Origin: Woeseiaceae bacterium
Lineage (GTDB): Bacteria > Pseudomonadota > Gammaproteobacteria > Steroidobacterales > Woeseiaceae
Reading direction: 5' to 3'
DNA length: 52,983 bases
Assembly: GCA_029246105.1 (NCBI GenBank)
Contig: JAQWOA010000029.1
Location: 1 to 52,983 of the forward strand
In this document: positions 1 to 9,600 of the stretch, one piece after another
Position numbering within the stretch: the first letter of the stretch is position 1
Layout of the letters: each line of letters starts with the position of its first letter
Notes under the pieces: model-generated
The model's input: only the letters and a program-made list of their open reading frames with translations
Databases searched by the model: none
Told to the model about the DNA's origin: nothing
Position numbers and translations under genes: made by a program

Positions 1-1164
1 GCTATGGATAAAGTTGGTAAGGAAGGCGTTATTACTGTTGAAGAGGGGTCTGGTCTAGCGAATGAGCTTGATGTCGTTGAAGGTATGCAATTTGATCGCG
101 GTTATTTGTCTCCTTATTTTATCACTGATGCTAACAGCCAACAGGTAGGTCATGATAATCCGTTGATTCTTTTGTATGATAAAAAGATTTCTAACATTCG
201 CGATCTTCTGCCTGTCCTTGAAAGTGTCGCTAAGGCTGGTCGACCTTTGCTTATTATTGCTGAAGATGTTGAGGGTGAAGCACTGGCTACTTTGGTTGTT
301 AATAATATTCGCGGTATCGTGAAAGTTGCTGCGGTTAAGGCACCGGGTTTTGGTGATCGTCGTAAAGCTATGTTGCAGGATATTGCAGTTCTGACTGGCG
401 GTCAGGTCATCTCGGAAGAAGTTGGCCTTTCACTCGAAAAGACGACAATTGAAGATCTCGGTGAAGCTAAGAAAATTCAGATCACTAAGGAAGCGACTAC
501 GATTATTGATGGCGCTGGCAAAGTTAATGACATCAAGGGTCGTGTTGAGCAGATCAACGCTGAAATTGAGGAATCTTCATCGGACTATGATAAGGAAAAG
601 CTTCAAGAGCGCGTTGCTAAATTGTCTGGCGGTGTTGCCGTCATCAAGGTTGGTGCTGCTACTGAAATTGAGATGAAAGAAAAGAAGGCACGCGTTGAAG
701 ATGCATTACATGCTACTCGTGCCGCTGTTGAAGAGGGTGTCGTAGCCGGCGGCGGTGTCGCTTTTATTCGTGCTGTTAGTCAGATCTCGAAGCTAAAGGG
801 TGATAACGATGATCAAAATGTTGGTATTGCAATATTGAAGCGCGCTGTTGAGGAGCCGCTGCGTCAGATCGTTCGAAATGCTGGCGGCGACTCAAGCGTA
901 GTTTTGAATGCCGTTGCTGAAGGCACTGGTAACTATGGCTATAACGCTGCAACTGGCGAGTACGGTGACATGATCGATGCTGGTATTTTGGACCCAACAA
1001 AGGTTTCGCGTTTCGCGTTACAAAACGCTGCCTCTGTGTCCGGTCTGCTGCTTACAACTGAAGCAATGGTTGCTGATGCACCGCAGGAAGATGCTGGTGC
1101 TCCAGCCGGCATGCCAGATATGGGTGGCATGGGTGGCATGGGTGGCATGGGCGGTATGATGTAA
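1..1164 (+). CDS. groL: Chaperonin GroEL, C-terminal part (5' end outside window)
   Basis: This is the large subunit of the GroEL/GroES folding chamber in the cytoplasm, which refolds proteins with ATP. About 387 codons are present, so roughly the first 160 residues lie upstream of the window. Recognisable GroEL stretches are the apical-domain segment around [13 protein letters not shown], the [13 protein letters not shown] motif, and the equatorial-domain segment [12 protein letters not shown]. The protein ends in the flexible Gly-Gly-Met tail (four GGM units) that is typical of bacterial GroEL. The reading frame is open from base 1. A strong intrinsic terminator follows 26 nt after the stop, so this is the last gene of its operon, presumably groES-groEL. 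Nothing is unusual in the visible part. Confidence 0.98.
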   Translation, partial: AMDKVGKEGVITVEEGSGLANELDVVEGMQFDRGYLSPYFITDANSQQVGHDNPLILLYDKKISNIRDLLPVLESVAKAGRPLLIIAEDVEGEALATLVVNNIRGIVKVAAVKAPGFGDRRKAMLQDIAVLTGGQVISEEVGLSLEKTTIEDLGEAKKIQITKEATTIIDGAGKVNDIKGRVEQINAEIEESSSDYDKEKLQERVAKLSGGVAVIKVGAATEIEMKEKKARVEDALHATRAAVEEGVVAGGGVAFIRAVSQISKLKGDNDDQNVGIAILKRAVEEPLRQIVRNAGGDSSVVLNAVAEGTGNYGYNAATGEYGDMIDAGILDPTKVSRFALQNAASVSGLLLTTEAMVADAPQEDAGAPAGMPDMGGMGGMGGMGGMM

Positions 1165-1190
1165 GCCACTTACTTTTTCAGTAATGCAAG

Positions 1191-1219
1191 AAAGCCCGGT
1201 ACCCACCGGGCTTTTTTTT
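1191..1219 (+). terminator. Intrinsic terminator of groEL
   Basis: A perfect 10-bp stem (AAAGCCCGGT at 1191-1200 with ACCGGGCTTT at 1205-1214) has a 4-nt loop and runs directly into a row of T residues. This is a textbook Rho-independent terminator and it separates groEL from metA. Confidence 0.95.
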
Positions 1220-1322
1220 GGAGGTGGAAAATCTCTTCCGTGTTATCTTTCACAGTTAGTTGATCAATGAGAAGAGTAGTAAAGATAATTTTACAAATAA
1301 TTTTTTAGGAAAAATTAATTAA

Positions 1323-2390
1323 ATGCCATTAGTTGCACACAATCATCTGCCAGTATTCAAGCGTCTTCGGGATCGCGGACAACAGGTTCTTTCTGCGAAG
1401 CGAGCCAAACGACAAGATATCCGAGAGTTGCATATTGGTTTTCTGAATATGATGCCGGATGCAGCGTTAACAGCGACAGAGCATCAGTTTATTCGTCTGA
1501 TTGGCGCGAGCAACCAAATTGCTCAGTTCTATATTTATCCATTCACCATTCGTGAAATGGAGCGTGGTGCTGATGCGATGGAACACATTGATAAATATTA
1601 TTTTGAGTTTTCAGAATTGCGTGAACAAGGATTGGATGCACTGATTATTACAGGCGCTAATCCTGCTAATCCTATTCTTGAGGATGAAGCGCTCTGGAGC
1701 CCTCTGATGGAAATTGTCGATTGGGCATCAGATAACGTGGCCTCGATGCTATGTTCTTGTCTTGCGACTCACGCTTTAGTCAAGTCGAGGCATGATATAG
1801 AAAGGCAGCGACTGCCACGCAAGAGATGGGGAGTATATAATCACACAGTCATCGACCCAAAACACCCGCTAACCTGGGAGATTAATACCCACTTTGATGC
1901 CCCGCACTCTCGTTATAACGATGTCAGTAAAGAGCATTTGGAGAAGGCTGGCATAAAGGTGCTTGCGGAGAGTGAAACTGCAGGTGTTCATCTTGCAGTT
2001 AGTCCAGATCAATTTCGTGTTGTCTATTTCCAGGGGCATCCAGAATATAATGCTGTGAGTTTGTTGAAAGAGTATAAACGTGAGGTGATGAGATTTATTA
2101 ATGATGTGCGTGACACTGAACCGCAATTTCCGCGCAATTATTTTTCTGTTGAAGCAAAAAAGATTTCTTCTGAGTTTCTAGCCAATGCCTTGTTGGCTAA
2201 AACCGCAGGTACTGAAATACCACCTTTTCCAGATATTGAATTGGAGGCTCTGGTTTACAACACTTGGGGCGACACAGGCAAGGCAATAGTCAATAATTGG
2301 CTCGGCTTAGTTTATCAATTAACTAATTTGGACCGGCGTTTGCAGTTTATGTATGGCGTCGATCCTGACGATCCCTTAGGTCTGAAATAA
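1323..2390 (+). CDS. metA: Homoserine O-succinyltransferase family (MetA)
   Basis: It acylates the hydroxyl of L-homoserine with an acyl-CoA, the first dedicated step of methionine synthesis. The 355-aa protein has the glutamine-amidotransferase-like MetA fold. The nucleophile is probably Cys146 in CSCLATHA, and His239/Glu241 in GHPEY complete the triad. The acyl-CoA-specificity loop reads TGANPANP (residues 110-117), whereas E. coli MetA has TGAPLG and acetyl-CoA-using relatives have TGAPVE. The residue aligned with the discriminating Gly/Glu is therefore Ala115, so the donor (succinyl- or acetyl-CoA) cannot be called from this motif. A PLP enzyme that could use the product follows 104 nt downstream on the same strand. 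Family assignment is firm; substrate choice is inferred. Confidence 0.93.
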   Translation: MPLVAHNHLPVFKRLRDRGQQVLSAKRAKRQDIRELHIGFLNMMPDAALTATEHQFIRLIGASNQIAQFYIYPFTIREMERGADAMEHIDKYYFEFSELREQGLDALIITGANPANPILEDEALWSPLMEIVDWASDNVASMLCSCLATHALVKSRHDIERQRLPRKRWGVYNHTVIDPKHPLTWEINTHFDAPHSRYNDVSKEHLEKAGIKVLAESETAGVHLAVSPDQFRVVYFQGHPEYNAVSLLKEYKREVMRFINDVRDTEPQFPRNYFSVEAKKISSEFLANALLAKTAGTEIPPFPDIELEALVYNTWGDTGKAIVNNWLGLVYQLTNLDRRLQFMYGVDPDDPLGLK

Positions 2391-2494
2391 ACGGTTATTT
2401 CATACATTACATGACTGCACGATATGCTATTTTCCGTGTAGTATCGATGTACTTTCTTGAGCTGGATGTCACTCCAAAATAAGAGGAATGTTTC

Positions 2495-3646
2495 ATGGGT
2501 TTTAAGACTAAACAGATTCATTCAGGCGTAACACCTGATCCATTAACGGGGTCTATTTTGACGCCGATTTATCAAACGACCACGTATGTACAAGATTCGG
2601 TAGATGAATACTTGGCTAAGGGGTATTCTTATTCACGCTCGGGAAATCCAACGGTTCGCGCACTTGAGCTTAAAATGACAGATCTAGAAGACGCGACTGA
2701 TTCAGTCTGCTTTGGTACTGGAATGGCAGCTGTTCAAGGTGTAATGCTGGCGTTTCTTAACGCAGGTGATCATGCCATTATTTCTGATGTAGCATACGGT
2801 GGTACATATCGTTTATGTACAAAAATTCTGAGTCGATTTGGTGTCGAATTCACTTTTGTCGATGGGTCTGATCTCGAGGCAGTTGCAGCAGCGCTCAAAG
2901 ACAACACAAAATTATTCTTAACTGAAACACCTGCCAATCCGACGATGAAATGCACTGACATTGCTGGTGTATCGAAAATCGCGAAGCAGGCCGGAGCTCT
3001 TCATGCAGTGGATAACACATACTTGACACCATACTTCCAAAGACCTTTGGAACTTGGCGCTGATATGTCGATATATAGCACAACAAAATATATGGATGGC
3101 CACAATGCAACAGTTGGCGGTGCTGTTGTTTGTGCAACGCAGGAACATGCTGATGAAGTACGTTTTATACAAGGTAGTACCGGCAGTATCATGTCACCAC
3201 AGGTTGCTTGGCTAACGTTGCAGGGCTGTAAGACGATGTCACTTCGATTGGAGGCTCAGTCGACCAATGCGATGGCCATCGCAAAGTACCTTGAAGGTCA
3301 TGACAAGGTAGAGCAAGTTAGCTATCCGGGTTTGAAGTCGTTTTCACAATATGAGCTGGCAACTAGTCAAACTACAGGTTATGGGGCAATGCTTTGGTTT
3401 GAGTTAAAAGGCGGATTGACAGCAGGCAAAAAGCTCATGGACAATATTGATGTCTTTAGCCTTGCTGAGAACCTTGGTTCGGTTGAGTCGCTTATTACGC
3501 ATCCGGTCACGATGACGCATGCAGCTGTTGATAAGATTGAGCGAATTCGAGTCGGAATTATTGACGGACTTGTTCGCGTATCTGTTGGTCTTGAAGATGT
3601 TGAGGATTTGATCGACGCTCTAGATAAAGCTCTCACAAAGATCTAA
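2495..3646 (+). CDS. Cys/Met-metabolism PLP enzyme (cystathionine gamma-synthase-like)
   Basis: This 383-aa fold-type I PLP enzyme belongs to the trans-sulfuration family (MetB/MetC/MetZ/MGL). The PLP-binding lysine is Lys198 in the segment SIYSTTKYMDGH. Other family hallmarks are YSRSGNPTVRALE near residue 50, FGTGMAAVQGV in the cofactor-phosphate loop, and the C-terminal ESLITHPVTMTHA, which contacts the substrate carboxylate. It sits just after metA on the same strand and has a ribosome site (aagagga) before its ATG. The likely role is therefore conversion of acylated homoserine to cystathionine or directly to homocysteine. Motifs do not separate gamma-synthase, beta-lyase and sulfhydrylase reliably, so I leave the symbol blank. 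Confidence 0.9.
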   Translation: MGFKTKQIHSGVTPDPLTGSILTPIYQTTTYVQDSVDEYLAKGYSYSRSGNPTVRALELKMTDLEDATDSVCFGTGMAAVQGVMLAFLNAGDHAIISDVAYGGTYRLCTKILSRFGVEFTFVDGSDLEAVAAALKDNTKLFLTETPANPTMKCTDIAGVSKIAKQAGALHAVDNTYLTPYFQRPLELGADMSIYSTTKYMDGHNATVGGAVVCATQEHADEVRFIQGSTGSIMSPQVAWLTLQGCKTMSLRLEAQSTNAMAIAKYLEGHDKVEQVSYPGLKSFSQYELATSQTTGYGAMLWFELKGGLTAGKKLMDNIDVFSLAENLGSVESLITHPVTMTHAAVDKIERIRVGIIDGLVRVSVGLEDVEDLIDALDKALTKI

Positions 3647-3792
3647 CTTGATATCGATTTTAATTACCTCTATACCTTGCCACTGCATTCCACTTAGACT
3701 GCTAATAATAATTTTTTTGTGGGTGCGGAGTAGCGCTTAATCGAATTTATGCTGGCAGTTGTTGTCAATCTGAGGGTAGTTTTATCGCAGCT

Positions 3793-4410
3793 TTATTCAG
3801 ATATACGCAGTTGGCGCTGCTTCCAATAATATGCAAGACGAACTGTTATTAATGCGAAAAGGATCACTGCATAAACTAGTGGTTCGGTGATATCTTTTTT
3901 AACTTGCCACCAGTAATGCCAGACACTGAGGATGGCAATCACGTAAATCATATTGTGAAGTGATTGCCAGTGTTTATTCATGTATTGGCGAATTGCCATA
4001 AAGGATGTAATTGCTAGCGCAGTTAATAGAACCACAGCAGTGAATCCTAGAGTGATGAAGGGCCTTTCTATAAGGTCTTCGAGAATTTCGTTAAAACGTA
4101 ATTCTTTATCTAGTACTAACCAAACAAAAAAGTGCATGAATGCATAAAAGAAAGCAAAAAGACCGAGCATGCGCCTGAAGTACGATAACCAATTCCAACT
4201 GGTTAATTGCCGGAGCGGCGTGACCGTGAGTGCAATCATAATAAATCGTAAGGCCCAGTTGCCAAAGTGATCGAGTATAGCTTCGATTTGATTGGCACCT
4301 AGGTTACCTGTTATACCAAAAGCATCGCTGATTATTAATAGCAAAGGTAGCAGGCATATGAAAAATATTATTGGCTTCCATATTAGCCGAATTTGTTGCA
4401 GCGTATTCAT
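3793..4410 (-). CDS. msrQ: MsrQ, heme-binding membrane subunit of methionine sulfoxide reductase MsrPQ
   Basis: This is the YedZ-type inner-membrane b-type cytochrome that takes electrons from the quinone pool or flavin reductase and passes them to periplasmic MsrP. The protein is 205 aa with about six hydrophobic segments. His residues fit heme ligation in the central helices (AFMHFFVWLV, SLHNMIYVIAILSVWHYWWQVK). The family start MNTLQQIRLIWKPIIF is intact. The start codon lies 5 nt after the msrP stop, giving the standard msrP-msrQ operon on the minus strand. Length is normal for the family. Confidence 0.94.
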   Translation of the reverse strand: MNTLQQIRLIWKPIIFFICLLPLLLIISDAFGITGNLGANQIEAILDHFGNWALRFIMIALTVTPLRQLTSWNWLSYFRRMLGLFAFFYAFMHFFVWLVLDKELRFNEILEDLIERPFITLGFTAVVLLTALAITSFMAIRQYMNKHWQSLHNMIYVIAILSVWHYWWQVKKDITEPLVYAVILFALITVRLAYYWKQRQLRISE

Positions 4411-4415
4411 AGATA

Positions 4416-5375
4416 CTAAAAATTGCGTTGAAGATTAAAATCTTTGTAGAGATGTGCGACATGCTCGCCATATCCATTGAATATTAATGTTTCGCGTTTC
4501 TTATCGAAGATTCCGCCACCGATGCGACGCTCGCGGGCCTGACTCCAGCGTGGATGATTCACTTTCGGATTCACATTGGCGTAGAAACCATACTCATATG
4601 GGTTTGCCATATTCCAGCTTGTCTTCGGTTGGCTCGACATGAATTTGATGCTGACAATGCTTTTGATGCTTTTGAAGCCATACTTCCAGGGCACTACTAA
4701 TCGGATAGGTGCACCATTTTGATTAGGAATGACTTTGCCATAAAGGCCGACCGCCAAAATTGTTAGTGGATTGGTTGCCTCTTCAATAGTTAGTCCTTCT
4801 CGATATGGCCAATCTAGTGACCAACCTTTTTGACCTGGCATTTGCTCACGATCCTCGAGTGTCTCAAATGAAATATATTTTGCTTTCGATGTAGGCTGAT
4901 AGTGTTTCACGACTTCAGCAAGAGAAATGCCTACCCACGGTATAACCATGGACCAGGCTTCAACACATCGCATGCGATATATTCGTTCTTCAAGATCGAA
5001 AGGCTTCATGAACTCATCGAAGTCAAATACGCCTTTTTTTTCCGCATGGCCAGACACTTTGATTGACCAGGGGCGAGGTTTTAGGCTTGTTGCGTTGGCG
5101 GCTGGGTCGCTCTTACGCAACCCAAACTCATAAAAGTTATTGTATGTGGAGATATCCTCAAAGCTATTTGGTATTTCGTTAGTACTAAGGAAACTTTTGC
5201 TGATGTTTTCGAGTGGGGCCAGTCGAGAGTTGGGCATGATGGCACCAATGGCGCCTGATGAAATAATAGACCCTCCGGCGATCGCACTGGCTCGAATGAA
5301 GTCGCGACGATTGAGGTAATTGGCTTCACTTGTGATTTCGGATGGTCGAATATCATTTGGTTTTCTAATTAGCAC
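4416..5375 (-). CDS. msrP: MsrP, periplasmic molybdopterin methionine sulfoxide reductase
   Basis: This is the YedY-type catalytic subunit, which reduces protein-bound methionine sulfoxide (both diastereomers) in the envelope. The 319-aa protein begins with a GTG codon 7-8 nt after a GGAG ribosome site. A twin-arginine signal follows (RRDFIR at about residues 23-28, then a small hydrophobic stretch [15 protein letters not shown]), consistent with Tat export of the folded molybdo-enzyme. The molybdenum-ligand cysteine is Cys137 in [14 protein letters not shown]. Conserved segments [11 protein letters not shown] and [13 protein letters not shown] belong to the sulfite-oxidase-like fold. It pairs with msrQ directly downstream. 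Confidence 0.96.
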   Translation of the reverse strand: MLIRKPNDIRPSEITSEANYLNRRDFIRASAIAGGSIISSGAIGAIMPNSRLAPLENISKSFLSTNEIPNSFEDISTYNNFYEFGLRKSDPAANATSLKPRPWSIKVSGHAEKKGVFDFDEFMKPFDLEERIYRMRCVEAWSMVIPWVGISLAEVVKHYQPTSKAKYISFETLEDREQMPGQKGWSLDWPYREGLTIEEATNPLTILAVGLYGKVIPNQNGAPIRLVVPWKYGFKSIKSIVSIKFMSSQPKTSWNMANPYEYGFYANVNPKVNHPRWSQARERRIGGGIFDKKRETLIFNGYGEHVAHLYKDFNLQRNF

Positions 5376-5824
5376 AAATTGTCTCCATGGTGATGAAGCC
5401 TATTAGACCAGATATAAACTCGTTTTTTCCAATGATCTTAGCTTTGGGAAATTTTGCTAAATAGCTAGATCATTTAGCTTTAGATATGCTTTTAATTGCC
5501 TCTATAAAAGTACAATAATGGCATTAAAAGACGCTAAAATCGTCTAAATGCATACAAGTTTTTAAAAAAATTATATTTAATTTAATCGATTTTAAGGTAA
5601 TTTAAAGGGTTTTTCGACGAATTTTCAAGATTTTCAGTATAATTAAGGTCATTAATGTTATATCGGCCAATAAATTATCATACGATTGATATCCTAGGGT
5701 TGTTCCTCCTTTATGTAATGACTACAGGGCCTTAGCATTTTGATCATGAAATCTCGAAATATAAGTTTTATGATACAGGCGCGATTAAGTTTAAATCCGA
5801 ATTCATCAAAAAGGATTAGAAATT
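5376..5824. other. AT-rich intergenic stretch between divergent msrP and the MAPEG gene
   Basis: About 450 nt without a convincing gene. It is very AT-rich and must hold the divergent promoters of msrPQ (leftward) and the MAPEG-like gene (rightward), but I cannot pick a clear -35/-10 pair. A short imperfect hairpin (AGACG/CGTCT near 5530) is the only structure I noticed. Confidence 0.5.
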
Positions 5825-6238
5825 ATGAATTTAGAACTTATTTATCCAATGGCTGTAATGGTGTTGTTAACGTTTATCGTATTGATCGTGATGTTTCGAA
5901 GTCGTGTCGCAGCTGTCAAATCAGGTAAGGTTAATGCTGGCTTCTATAAGACGTATCAGGAAGGTAGTGAGCCTCGACAGATTGCACAATTCTCACGACA
6001 TTTCGTCAATATGTTTGAATCACCAACTTTATTTTATGTAGCCTGTACGATCGGAGTTGTCACTGGAAAAAATACGACCATATTGATTGTATTGGCATGG
6101 ATTTACGTCGCATTACGTGCTCTGCACGCTTATATTCATACCGGCAAGAACAGCGTACCACCAAGAATGTACGCGTATTTTTCAAGCTGGTTGGTATTAT
6201 TAGGCATATGGGGAACGCTGGTTGTGGGTGTTGCTTGA
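5825..6238 (+). CDS. MAPEG-family-like integral membrane protein
   Basis: This 137-aa protein has four hydrophobic segments (about residues 5-24, 64-82, 84-100 and 118-136). The order of motifs is that of small bacterial MAPEG proteins, the superfamily of membrane glutathione/eicosanoid enzymes: NMFESPTLFYV after the first loop and RALHAYIHTG in the third region. Bacterial members of this branch have no assigned substrate, so I do not propose one. It starts with ATG behind a weak A/G-rich ribosome site (aaaaggatt). It stands alone, upstream of the ileS T-box leader and divergent from msrP. Confidence 0.82.
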   Translation: MNLELIYPMAVMVLLTFIVLIVMFRSRVAAVKSGKVNAGFYKTYQEGSEPRQIAQFSRHFVNMFESPTLFYVACTIGVVTGKNTTILIVLAWIYVALRALHAYIHTGKNSVPPRMYAYFSSWLVLLGIWGTLVVGVA

Positions 6239-6321
6239 TCAATTGGCGATCATATTCACGAATATAAATGAGGTGATACCGACTGATTTTGGCAAAGAAA
6301 GCTTACGAGATAACCTTGTTG

Positions 6322-6340
6322 CATCATAATCGTTATGATG
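6322..6340. repeat. Inverted repeat upstream of the ileS leader
   Basis: The arms CATCATAA (6322-6329) and TTATGATG (6333-6340) are perfect complements around a 3-nt centre. The element lies about 85 nt after the MAPEG gene and about 60 nt before the T-box stem I. There is no T-run after it, so it is a poor terminator. It could be an operator or part of the promoter region. Confidence 0.6.
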
Positions 6341-6384
6341 GATGCATATTTTCGCTTGTATTTAAGCCCATTGGGCGCTAATTT

Positions 6385-6656
6385 GCTCTTCAAGACGTTG
6401 AAGGGGACGAGTAGGTTGCCTCATCAGGCTAAAGCGACTGGAGGAAGGTGAAAGCTCTGGGCCTGTAGCTGCTGAATATCACCCCTAAGTCGCCTCCTGA
6501 AATGATATTTTGAGTAAGGTTGGCCGAGTGACTCTCGATACGAGTGACGGATTGCTAAATCGATCCAGAGGCGGCACTTATTGTCGTGAAACCGGGTGGT
6601 ACCGCGAATAATTTTCGCCCCGGGTGCTTTAATGCGCCTAGGGCGTTGTTTTATTT
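6385..6656 (+). promoter_or_regulatory. T-box leader (tRNA-Ile-sensing transcription attenuator) of ileS
   Basis: Elements appear in the expected order. Stem I motifs are AGTA (6410-6413), AGCGAC...GGTGAAAGC (6432-6455), and GAATATCACCCC with the isoleucine specifier ATC at 6478-6480. GCGACT (6434-6439) pairs with AGTCGC near 6488-6493. The invariant T-box GGGTGGTACCGCG is at 6594-6606. The antiterminator is CCGGG (6592-6596), a 7-nt TGGTACC bulge, GCG, a 9-nt loop, then CGC and CCCGG (6616-6623). The TGGT bulge can pair with the ACCA end of uncharged tRNA-Ile. The competing terminator is CGCCCCGGGTGC (6616-6627) with GCGCCTAGGGCG (6634-6645), followed by TTGTTTTATTT. The two structures share 6616-6623 and are mutually exclusive. 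Uncharged tRNA-Ile should therefore allow ileS transcription. Such leaders are rare outside Firmicutes and Actinobacteria. Confidence 0.92.
6616..6656 (+). terminator. Attenuator terminator of the ileS T-box leader
   Basis: A 12-position stem with one mismatch and a 6-nt TTTAAT loop is followed by a T-rich tract (TTGTTTTATTT). Its 5' arm overlaps the antiterminator 3' arm, so it can form only when tRNA does not stabilise the antiterminator. The ileS ribosome site (GGAGG, 6657-6661) lies directly after it. Confidence 0.85.
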
Positions 6657-6668
6657 GGAGGATAGGTT

Positions 6669-9600
6669 TTGTCTTTTAAAGAAGTTAAAGGTCGTTATGA
6701 TGGCCCGGTCCTCGAAACAGAGATACTGGAGTTTTGGCGAAAACGCGATATCTTTCAGAAGACACTGGACCAGACTGAAGGCAAAGCACAGTTCAGCTTC
6801 AATGAGGGTCCGCCAACGGCTAATGGTAAGCCTGGTATTCACCATGTATTGGCGCGCAGCTTCAAAGATATTTTTCCACGCTACAAAACGATGCAGGGTT
6901 ATCACGTTCTCCGTAAGGCGGGCTGGGACACTCATGGTCTTCCTGTCGAGCACGAAGTGGAGAAGGAGCTCGGCATCTTTAATAAGAAAGAAATCGAAGA
7001 AAAAGTTGGTATAGCCGAATTTACAAAGCGCTGCCGCGATTCTGTCATGCATTACATCGGCGACTGGGAAAAAATGACGGAGCGCATGGGATTCTGGGTC
7101 AATCTCGACGAAGCTTATTATACGCTTGACAATACCTACATTGAATCTGTCTGGAATCTTTTGCAAAAAATTTGGGATAAGGATCTGATCTATCGTGGTT
7201 ACAAGGTTGTGCCTTACGATCCACGCATTGGCGCAACACTTTCATCGCATGAGCTAGCACTTGGCTATAAGGATGTCGAAGATCCGTCGGTTATAGTGCG
7301 TTTCAAAATGCAGGGCGAGGACAATACTTATTTTCTCGTCTGGACGACAACACCCTGGACGCTACCATCAAACCTGGCCCTTGCTGTTGGTGACGACATT
7401 AATTACAGTTTTTGCGAATCGGAAGGACAGGTACTGATTGTCGCCGAAGCACTTCATGAATCTGTGTTTCGCGATATAGAGTATTCATTGATTAAGACGG
7501 TAAAGGGTGCTGAGCTCGTTGGAAAACGCTATGAGCAACTGTTCGGTTATCTCGCAGTTGATGCACCGAACGCATTTCAGGTTTTCTCTGCCGACTTTGT
7601 CAGTACCGAAAGCGGTACCGGCATCGTTCACATAGCTCCTGCCTATGGTGTTGACGATCTGGCTTTGGGTCAGGCAAATGATCTACCGGTTGTGCACGGC
7701 GTCGGGCTCGACGGGCACTTCATTGATGAAGTGGAACCGGTCAAGGGCCAGTTCTTCAAGGACGCCGACAAACCATTGATTCGTATTCTGAAAGAGCGCG
7801 ACATGATGTTCCGGTCGGAGCGCTACTTACACAGCTACCCATTTGGCTGGCGTACTGGAGACCCGATTTTGTACTACGCGAAGAACGCCTGGTACATCAG
7901 AACGTCAAAATTCCGCGACCGCATGACGGAGCTCAATCAGACGATTAACTGGGTGCCTGAGCATATAAAGGACGGCCGTTTTGGCAACTGGCTTGAAAAT
8001 AATATTGACTGGGCTTTATCACGCGAACGATTTTGGGGAACGCCACTACCCGTATGGACTAATGATTGTGGTGATTATCACTGTGTTGGCTCTATTGGCG
8101 AATTGGAAGAATTAACTGGCAGAGAACTCAGTGAGCTCGATTTGCACCGTCCTTCAGTCGATGAAATCACATTTGAGAAAGATGGCAATACCTGGCAACG
8201 AGTTCCTGAGGTTATTGATTGCTGGTTTGACTCAGGCGCGATGTCTTATGCGCAGTGGCATTATCCATTTGAGAATAAAGATAAATTCAAAAAGAACTTT
8301 CCTGTGGACTACATTTGTGAGGCAATTGATCAGACACGCGGTTGGTTTTATACGTTGCATGCGATATCAACACTCGTATCTGATAGCGTTGCATATAAAA
8401 ATTGTATTTGTCTTAATCTTATCGTTGATAAGGACAGCAAGAAGATGTCTAAGTCTATCGGTAATATCATCAATCCCTATGATGTTTTCGATACGGTGGG
8501 CGCGGATGCTCTTCGTTGGTATTTTCTTGCGCGTCTTTCGCCAGATGTACTGAAGCGTGTATCAGTGGATATCGTTGCTGATGTAGCGAGTTCGTTTATT
8601 AATACATTTTGGAATACTTATGGTTTTTTTGTTCTATATGCACGTCTTGATGATGTAGATCTAAGTAGAAAAATCAATCCTGAAGATCGTCCTGAAATCG
8701 ATCGATGGGCTTTAGCTTTGTTGCACAAAACCATAACGACTGTCACAGATTCGCTCGATAAATTTGACGCAAAGACTGCCGGAGAATCAATCGAATCTTT
8801 TGTTGATCAATTAAGTAACTGGTATGTTCGTCGTAACCGACGTCGTTTCTGGAAATCGACTGACCCTGAAGATACCCAAGCGGCTTATCTGACTTTGTAT
8901 GAATGCCTCGATGCAATACACAAGCTCATGGCGCCATTCGTACCATTCTTATCTGAAAATGTTTATCAAAACCTCGTGAGGAATGTATACCCTGACGCGC
9001 CGGAATCAGTACATATGACGGACTGGCCGGTTGCTGATGCGTCGTGGAAAAACGATGAGTTGCTTTTCGATATTGATATTGTTCAAAAGCTTGTAGGGCT
9101 CGCGAGATCCGCACGCGATCAATCCGGTGTTCGGACTCGACAGCCATTGGCAAGATTATTGATTCGTGCGCCTAGTGACTCTGCTGCAAAGGCTTTAGAT
9201 AAACATCAGGATTTAATTTTGGAAGAACTTAATGTAAATGCAATTGAGTTTATCGCGCGTGATGCAGGTCTCGTGAGTTATCGAATTAAACCCAACCTGC
9301 CGAGAATTGGTAAGCTGCATGGCAGACTCATACCGCTAATTCGTAAAGCACTTGAAAAAGCTGATGGTGGAATGATCGCAAGCGCGGTCGCAAATGGAGA
9401 GACTTTCGATATTGTAGTTGGTGATCAAACTATCACATTTGAAAGCGAAGACGTATTGATCGAAACGACTTCAGCAGAGGGTTATGCTTGTGCGGAAGAT
9501 TTGGGCTACCTGGCAGCTTTGGATACAACTCTTAACGATGAACTTATCAGCCAAGGATTTGCTAGAGAGTTAGTTCGTTCCATTCAGGATGCTCGCAAAC

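Noticed and set aside
1105-1161. Tandem repeat at the end of groEL
   Set aside because: This is the normal Gly-Gly-Met tail of bacterial GroEL, coded by repeated GGTGGCATG units.
939-1169. Proline/methionine-rich minus-strand frame over the groEL tail
   Set aside because: It is the antisense of the GGM repeats; composition is an artefact of the repeat.
6586-7014. Plus-strand frame of 142 codons crossing the T-box and the ileS start
   Set aside because: It runs through the antiterminator and terminator in a different frame from ileS and its product shows no family pattern.
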